IMG/VR virus record: IMGVR_UViG_3300025325_000051
Span: 1-42,733 of that record
DNA length: 42,733 nucleotides
Strand: one strand, 5' to 3'
Source of the DNA: a virus
The notes under the pieces are model-generated. The model had not been told where the DNA came from. It searched no databases and worked only from the letters and a program-made list of their open reading frames with translations. Of this stretch, positions 39,401-42,733 are shown piece by piece (the stretch's first letter is position 1; each line of letters starts with the position of its first letter). Both the position numbers and the translations under genes were made by a program.

Positions 39401-42400
39401 CTTTAGCTAAGTCTTTAGATACAGCATCTTTCATTTTAGGAGAAGCTTCTTTAAATGCACTAGTTTCAAGTACGTGTCCTATTTCATGAGAAGCTACTCT
39501 TGCTGATTCATAATTAAGATCTCCTTTACCTAATATAACAATTCCTTTGTCTCCTACAGTTTTACCAGCTCCTAATAAAGTTTTTGGAGTAAATTGTTTA
39601 GTAACTTCATCTACAAATTTTAATTGTTCTTCTGATAAATGTTTTCTAAATTCAGGATTATTTATATCTTTAAGAGTAGCAAAAATAGTTTCTGGAAGTT
39701 TTAAAGCATGTGCCCAATAGTTAAGTAAATTTCTAAATTCTGGTTTAATTTCATCAGAATACATAGCTCCAGTTAATTTAGATCTTTTCATAGCTGGAAT
39801 TTCTTCAGCTATTTTAGGAACTTCTATAGTCTTTTTAAATTGAAGCGGTTTTTCTATTATTCCTTTTTCTACACTTGGTATAAAACCACGTTCAGCTTCT
39901 GTACTTATAATCCCTTTAGCTGTATTTGCAGCATCTATAAAATAATCCATACCATTACTAAGTGCTTCACCTTTTTCATTTAATACATACCATTTTTTTT
40001 CAAATGGATAAATATAACGTTTACCTTTTTTAGTTTCTATGATTGCGCCTTGCTGCTCTCTACGAACTTTTTTAGCTATTTCTTTTTCCTGAGATACTCT
40101 TTCAAGTTCTCCAATTTCTTTAGTAATAATTAAATCTTTAAGTTCATTTTCTTTAGCTTTAATATTATTTAAATAACTTGGTCTACCTATTTGTTTAATA
40201 TTATCATTTACTAATTTAAGTTCAGTTTTTAATTCAGATAAATTATTTTCTAAAGGATGTTCTTTTAAAAATGTATTTATAATAGCTACTTCATTTCTAA
40301 CATCAGCTAATCTAGATTTTATAAGAGCTTTATTTGCTCCTTCTTTTTTAGAAGATCTTTTTAAAGTGGTCACCTCTTTAATAAGTTCTTGTCTTTTAGG
40401 TATAAGCTCATTTACAGTACCAATAATTGCTTTAGTTTGTGGTTCTAACTCTTTTATTTTTGTTTGAAGTTCAGTTCTTCTTGCTATTAAATTAGGTACT
40501 TCCTCTTGTTTTGGTATAACTGCTAATTCTTTAGAAAGCATTTCTATACGAGGAATAGTTCCTTCTGGTGCTTCGCCTGTTATTTCTTCTGGTACGTGTG
40601 TAGTTTCTTTAGTAACTTTAAGCCTTCCATCTGGAAGTATTTCTGGTACATAACCAAAATTAGCAACTAGTTCAGGATCTACATCTGAAGGAGATCTAAT
40701 TATAAAAGTTCTTTCCATATCAGGAGAATTTTGAAAGTCTTCAAATGATTTTGCAAGTCTTATCTGTTCATCAGGTTGAGGTAAATCTAGTGCATGTAAT
40801 TTTGTTCCTGCTTCAATTGGTGTAGGGTCTTCTGGATTATAAGGAAGTAATTTCTTACCTTCTGCTGACCAAGGAAGTTCTCTTGTTTCAGGAGCTGAAA
40901 GTGCTTTTTGTGCTTCAGGCACAGGAAAATCTTTATCTAAAACTTCTGGTCTAACTTCGTATTTTGAAGTAAAAGGATAAGTAACTGCACCAGCTATTCC
41001 CATAGCTAAAGCTGCTTTACCTGTTTCTTTTAAAGAAGTTACATCTTTATTAATTGCAGCACTTACTCCTAAATCTTGTACATATTTTTGAGCAGCACCT
41101 GATGCTCCCATTATAAAAGCACCTTTTCCTGCTTGAGTGGCTATAGCTTTAGCTCTATTTACTGGTCCAAGACCTTTTATCCATGCTTTACCTCCGCCTG
41201 CTACTATAAAGTCTCCTAATGCTCCAGCAAGTACTGAAGGTTCGGCAAATAAAGCAGCTTTTAAAGCTTCGTTGTCAGTTACTCCTTCTTCTTTAGCTTG
41301 AAGATAGGCACTATTTGCTGTAAGTAATACATTTTGACTTATACCAAAAGCTACTGCTGCACGAGGCATATTAGCCGCTTGAAGAGCTTTGTAAGGAGCT
41401 ATAAAAGAAAGTACATTTCCTACTGCTCCTGTCCATTCGGCTTGAAAAGTAGTAATAGGGCGACCATATTCATCTCGCCTTATATAACCTTTATCATCTA
41501 CAGAATAGACTGTGTTTCTAGCTGGATCTGGTAAAAGTTCTGAAGTTTTATCTATCATTTTAGCAAAATCTTCATATCCAGCTAATCTGAAAGGTGCTGC
41601 TGCCATACCTGATAAACCACTTACAAATCCTTTACCAACTAATGCTGCTGTACTAGTTCCCTCTGAAAGTGCAGTTCCTACTAGTCCTCTATTTCTATAT
41701 CTTGAAGCTGTTTTTTCATTATCAATAGCCGCATCTAAATAACCAATAATGCCGTTTCCAAGAAGTATAGGATCATAGCCACTAGATCGTAGCATTTCTA
41801 ATTGTTTATTTTTCCAAGTATTTAATAATTTATCTGGATCTTTTTCATTACCCGTAATTTCTGGTACAGAATTTATAAGTGATCCATAATTAGGCTTTTC
41901 ATTAGGCATAGCACTATCCCAAATTTCAGTTGAAAGTTTTTGAATAGTATCTCTAGCTTTTTTATTCCAAAAAGTTTTTGAGTCATAAACTCTTTTAAGA
42001 ACTTGCATTGACTGAGTAGCACTTAATGTATTAAAAGCAGGATCACTTATAATTGGATCTAATACTTTTTTTAAATCTTCTTCTGTACCTAATGTTTCAC
42101 CAGAACTATAAGAATTTAAAGTATCTTCTTTTGAAGCATATAATTTTGATTTTACAGATGGTACATATTCTTGAGTTATATCTGGTAAATATGCTTTAAT
42201 ATCATCAAATGTTATATTTTTAGCATCTTTTATAGAATAACCAGCTTTTTCTATTGCATTGATTACAGCAGGACTACCTGCATTATAAGCAGCTAATGCT
42301 AAATCTTCATTTCCTGAAAAACGTGTAATTTCATCTAATAATATATTTGCCCCAATATCTACATTTTCTTCTACATTATAAGGGTCTTCTCCTCCACCAT

Positions 42401-42722
42401 ATTTTTTCCAATTGGTAGGCATTATTTGCATAAGTCCTGTTTCACCAGAAGTTCCTTTAGCATTTGGGTTAAAACCTTCTTTTGTACCTGATTCTTGCTT
42501 TGCTATAGCTTTAAGTAAACTAGGTTCTAAATTATATTTATAAGCAGTTTCTTCTAAAGTAGTTTGGATAGGATCATTACTTATCGCTTCTTCTGTAGTT
42601 GAAATTTGAGTAGTAATAGGGCTTCCTTCCACTGAAGATACTGTATTTTGAAAATCTCCTTCAAAGTTTGTAACAAACTCATCAGGTGACAATAATTCAA
42701 CACTTTCCTCTCCATTAGCCAT
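36480..42722 (-). CDS. Giant virion protein with lytic transglycosylase and zinc-peptidase-like motif
   Basis: 2,080 aa. Residues about 58-160 form a soluble lytic transglycosylase domain: YKYNLEPSLLKAIAKQESG (catalytic Glu77), GLMQIMPTNWKKYGG, DLALAAYNAGSPAV. Around 720-900 is a long coiled coil. At 1079-1083 HEIGH is a zincin-type HExxH (ARVASHEIGHVLE). Several hydrophobic stretches follow (MLSGLSTQTINIAGSGMNLF, GAGIIGTTLGAVIY). Comparable to podoviral internal core or ejection proteins, which cross the wall and membrane with the DNA. Its ribosome site AGGAG lies at the start of the window, so the gene follows the tailspike on the circular genome. Confidence 0.8.
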   Translation of the reverse strand: MANGEESVELLSPDEFVTNFEGDFQNTVSSVEGSPITTQISTTEEAISNDPIQTTLEETAYKYNLEPSLLKAIAKQESGTKEGFNPNAKGTSGETGLMQIMPTNWKKYGGGEDPYNVEENVDIGANILLDEITRFSGNEDLALAAYNAGSPAVINAIEKAGYSIKDAKNITFDDIKAYLPDITQEYVPSVKSKLYASKEDTLNSYSSGETLGTEEDLKKVLDPIISDPAFNTLSATQSMQVLKRVYDSKTFWNKKARDTIQKLSTEIWDSAMPNEKPNYGSLINSVPEITGNEKDPDKLLNTWKNKQLEMLRSSGYDPILLGNGIIGYLDAAIDNEKTASRYRNRGLVGTALSEGTSTAALVGKGFVSGLSGMAAAPFRLAGYEDFAKMIDKTSELLPDPARNTVYSVDDKGYIRRDEYGRPITTFQAEWTGAVGNVLSFIAPYKALQAANMPRAAVAFGISQNVLLTANSAYLQAKEEGVTDNEALKAALFAEPSVLAGALGDFIVAGGGKAWIKGLGPVNRAKAIATQAGKGAFIMGASGAAQKYVQDLGVSAAINKDVTSLKETGKAALAMGIAGAVTYPFTSKYEVRPEVLDKDFPVPEAQKALSAPETRELPWSAEGKKLLPYNPEDPTPIEAGTKLHALDLPQPDEQIRLAKSFEDFQNSPDMERTFIIRSPSDVDPELVANFGYVPEILPDGRLKVTKETTHVPEEITGEAPEGTIPRIEMLSKELAVIPKQEEVPNLIARRTELQTKIKELEPQTKAIIGTVNELIPKRQELIKEVTTLKRSSKKEGANKALIKSRLADVRNEVAIINTFLKEHPLENNLSELKTELKLVNDNIKQIGRPSYLNNIKAKENELKDLIITKEIGELERVSQEKEIAKKVRREQQGAIIETKKGKRYIYPFEKKWYVLNEKGEALSNGMDYFIDAANTAKGIISTEAERGFIPSVEKGIIEKPLQFKKTIEVPKIAEEIPAMKRSKLTGAMYSDEIKPEFRNLLNYWAHALKLPETIFATLKDINNPEFRKHLSEEQLKFVDEVTKQFTPKTLLGAGKTVGDKGIVILGKGDLNYESARVASHEIGHVLETSAFKEASPKMKDAVSKDLAKAIGGLNLNDPVSKWASQIIGPDSIFEGDTRPYNSLTPEEKSYLLHQSEYFANNVSEFLLNPKKRPATLADSFYKNIAEKFKELWTGLKNAFRPSESIQNWLNDYFDTTRGKEFLETLPPEKEPTKIFKEGEKERKFAKRVREAESTTAETAEKIGKKSYKPKSPKEAAKFFREKIKPETIDENINEATDFDNNLSYQDRTAYGIEIINELRRQIETSKKEGKSIDALTSKEADLVGKMAEEGTRLGQGVQAFTLFSSMSRESMLKKFKRDLKKFNGKDFEIPPELEEQIKAIHNKIQEVFTEAKIPTNEIKETSNLVVDALTREALNLISTQIKAPLSKALSYYWYANMLSGLSTQTINIAGSGMNLFGRGLATAITNPKNFDAFIKGIVKAAPKAIESAKGVFTGKYPISGKYENRILGKTIIPITGFENKLFNNLMAKPLNFLNNKLSFVFKAMNSADAFFYVTGKEGQAYFATKRALKQEGLRGEALRVKISEELHNSTNEFINAKEQATREWEASGLKFKDRDVNLRAYEIIDNLRSEAIKEISKRFGQLITFTEPPAGSLGGIAKMLKAGMEYISPLKIIFPFVDVVSNVLSQSLDFSPIGIARAALGEHITDFMQQKLGGKTSGITFGPEERLQRLGAGIIGTTLGAVIYKEAEKYLDDPDPKFSIYARGPTNKGEAATLKSAGFKPYTIKIGDTYLRYSETPLAPLLAWIGELHDAYRYSPSFNKKDPGEKFLIGLTNVGKVVLDTGFLKGAANLVDTIRGEKSPRDLVLNPTKSLIPFKGLLNDIAKTTDAFETDPKSFLAATVRGLPFIQGYAGKPALNAFGEPIETYQFLKDYPALSTFVTPIAGRFATTKTVNPEWKFLVENGAYVPQMGTNTSIGISGKSAVQEIKEERLKKQRVETLGRAAYDVLTYDEIYELTKLAGPQIKQGINRLMNKKLTGEKLQDEIEKMTKEARRNAKIKYFKY

Positions 42723-42733
42723 TATTTAATATA

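Overview
The window looks like one complete tailed-phage genome of about 42.7 kb, AT-rich and probably of podovirus type. It carries a large terminase, a portal, a capsid module, a tailspike, a 2,080-residue virion protein with a transglycosylase domain, a primase-helicase, a family A DNA polymerase, an ssDNA-binding protein and a tRNA. I see no tape measure, tail tube, sheath, integrase or bacterial flank. The two ends join sensibly: leftward genes run off position 16 and resume at 42722, and the ribosome-binding site of the 42722 gene lies in the first bases of the window. The host is not identifiable. Three lipoprotein-type signal peptides, strong Shine-Dalgarno sites and sigma70-like promoters suggest a low-GC Gram-negative bacterium.

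Layout. (1) 16-9552, leftward: virion genes, read in order as zinc-cluster protein, portal, three small proteins, scaffold-like protein, major capsid protein (own promoter and terminator), stand-alone anchor domain and tailspike, then across the circle to the giant virion protein (42722-36480). (2) 9578-11452, rightward: TerL; 11433-12009, leftward: two small genes; 12047-12583, rightward: a SAM methyltransferase. (3) 12584-13129: control region with three helically phased operators and a nested hairpin. (4) 13130-16148, rightward: mostly unknown early-type genes. (5) 16143-19521, leftward: small gene and primase-helicase, separated by a palindromic, iteron-bearing candidate replication origin. 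(6) 19522-20046: control region with terminators, tRNA-Cys and an attenuated leader. (7) 20047-22399: coupled micro-ORFs leading into a SNF2 helicase. (8) 22403-28550: small accessory genes, including a Dam-type methylase, an exported fibre-like protein, lipoproteins and a secreted metzincin protease. (9) 28540-32423: replication block (DUF2800 nuclease, SSB, DNA polymerase). (10) 32461-36490: regulator, lipoprotein, Acb2/Tad1-like anti-defence protein, phospholipase-like protein, coiled-coil protein, holin-like protein and PDDEXK nuclease.

The most interesting system is regulatory. A 15-bp palindrome, consensus CAATCAnnnTGATTG, recurs about a dozen times, almost only in the intergenic promoter regions of the non-virion genes, often between or over the -35 and -10 boxes. 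One copy lies in the promoter of a small HTH-like protein (32461-32835) whose predicted transcript begins exactly at its AUG, as for lambda cI. This looks like an autoregulated repressor with a genome-wide operator set, in a phage without a recognisable integrase. Other points of note are a family of four SR/YW-rich micro-proteins, the secreted metzincin/lipoprotein cassette, and Cys-rich virion proteins together with a phage tRNA-Cys.
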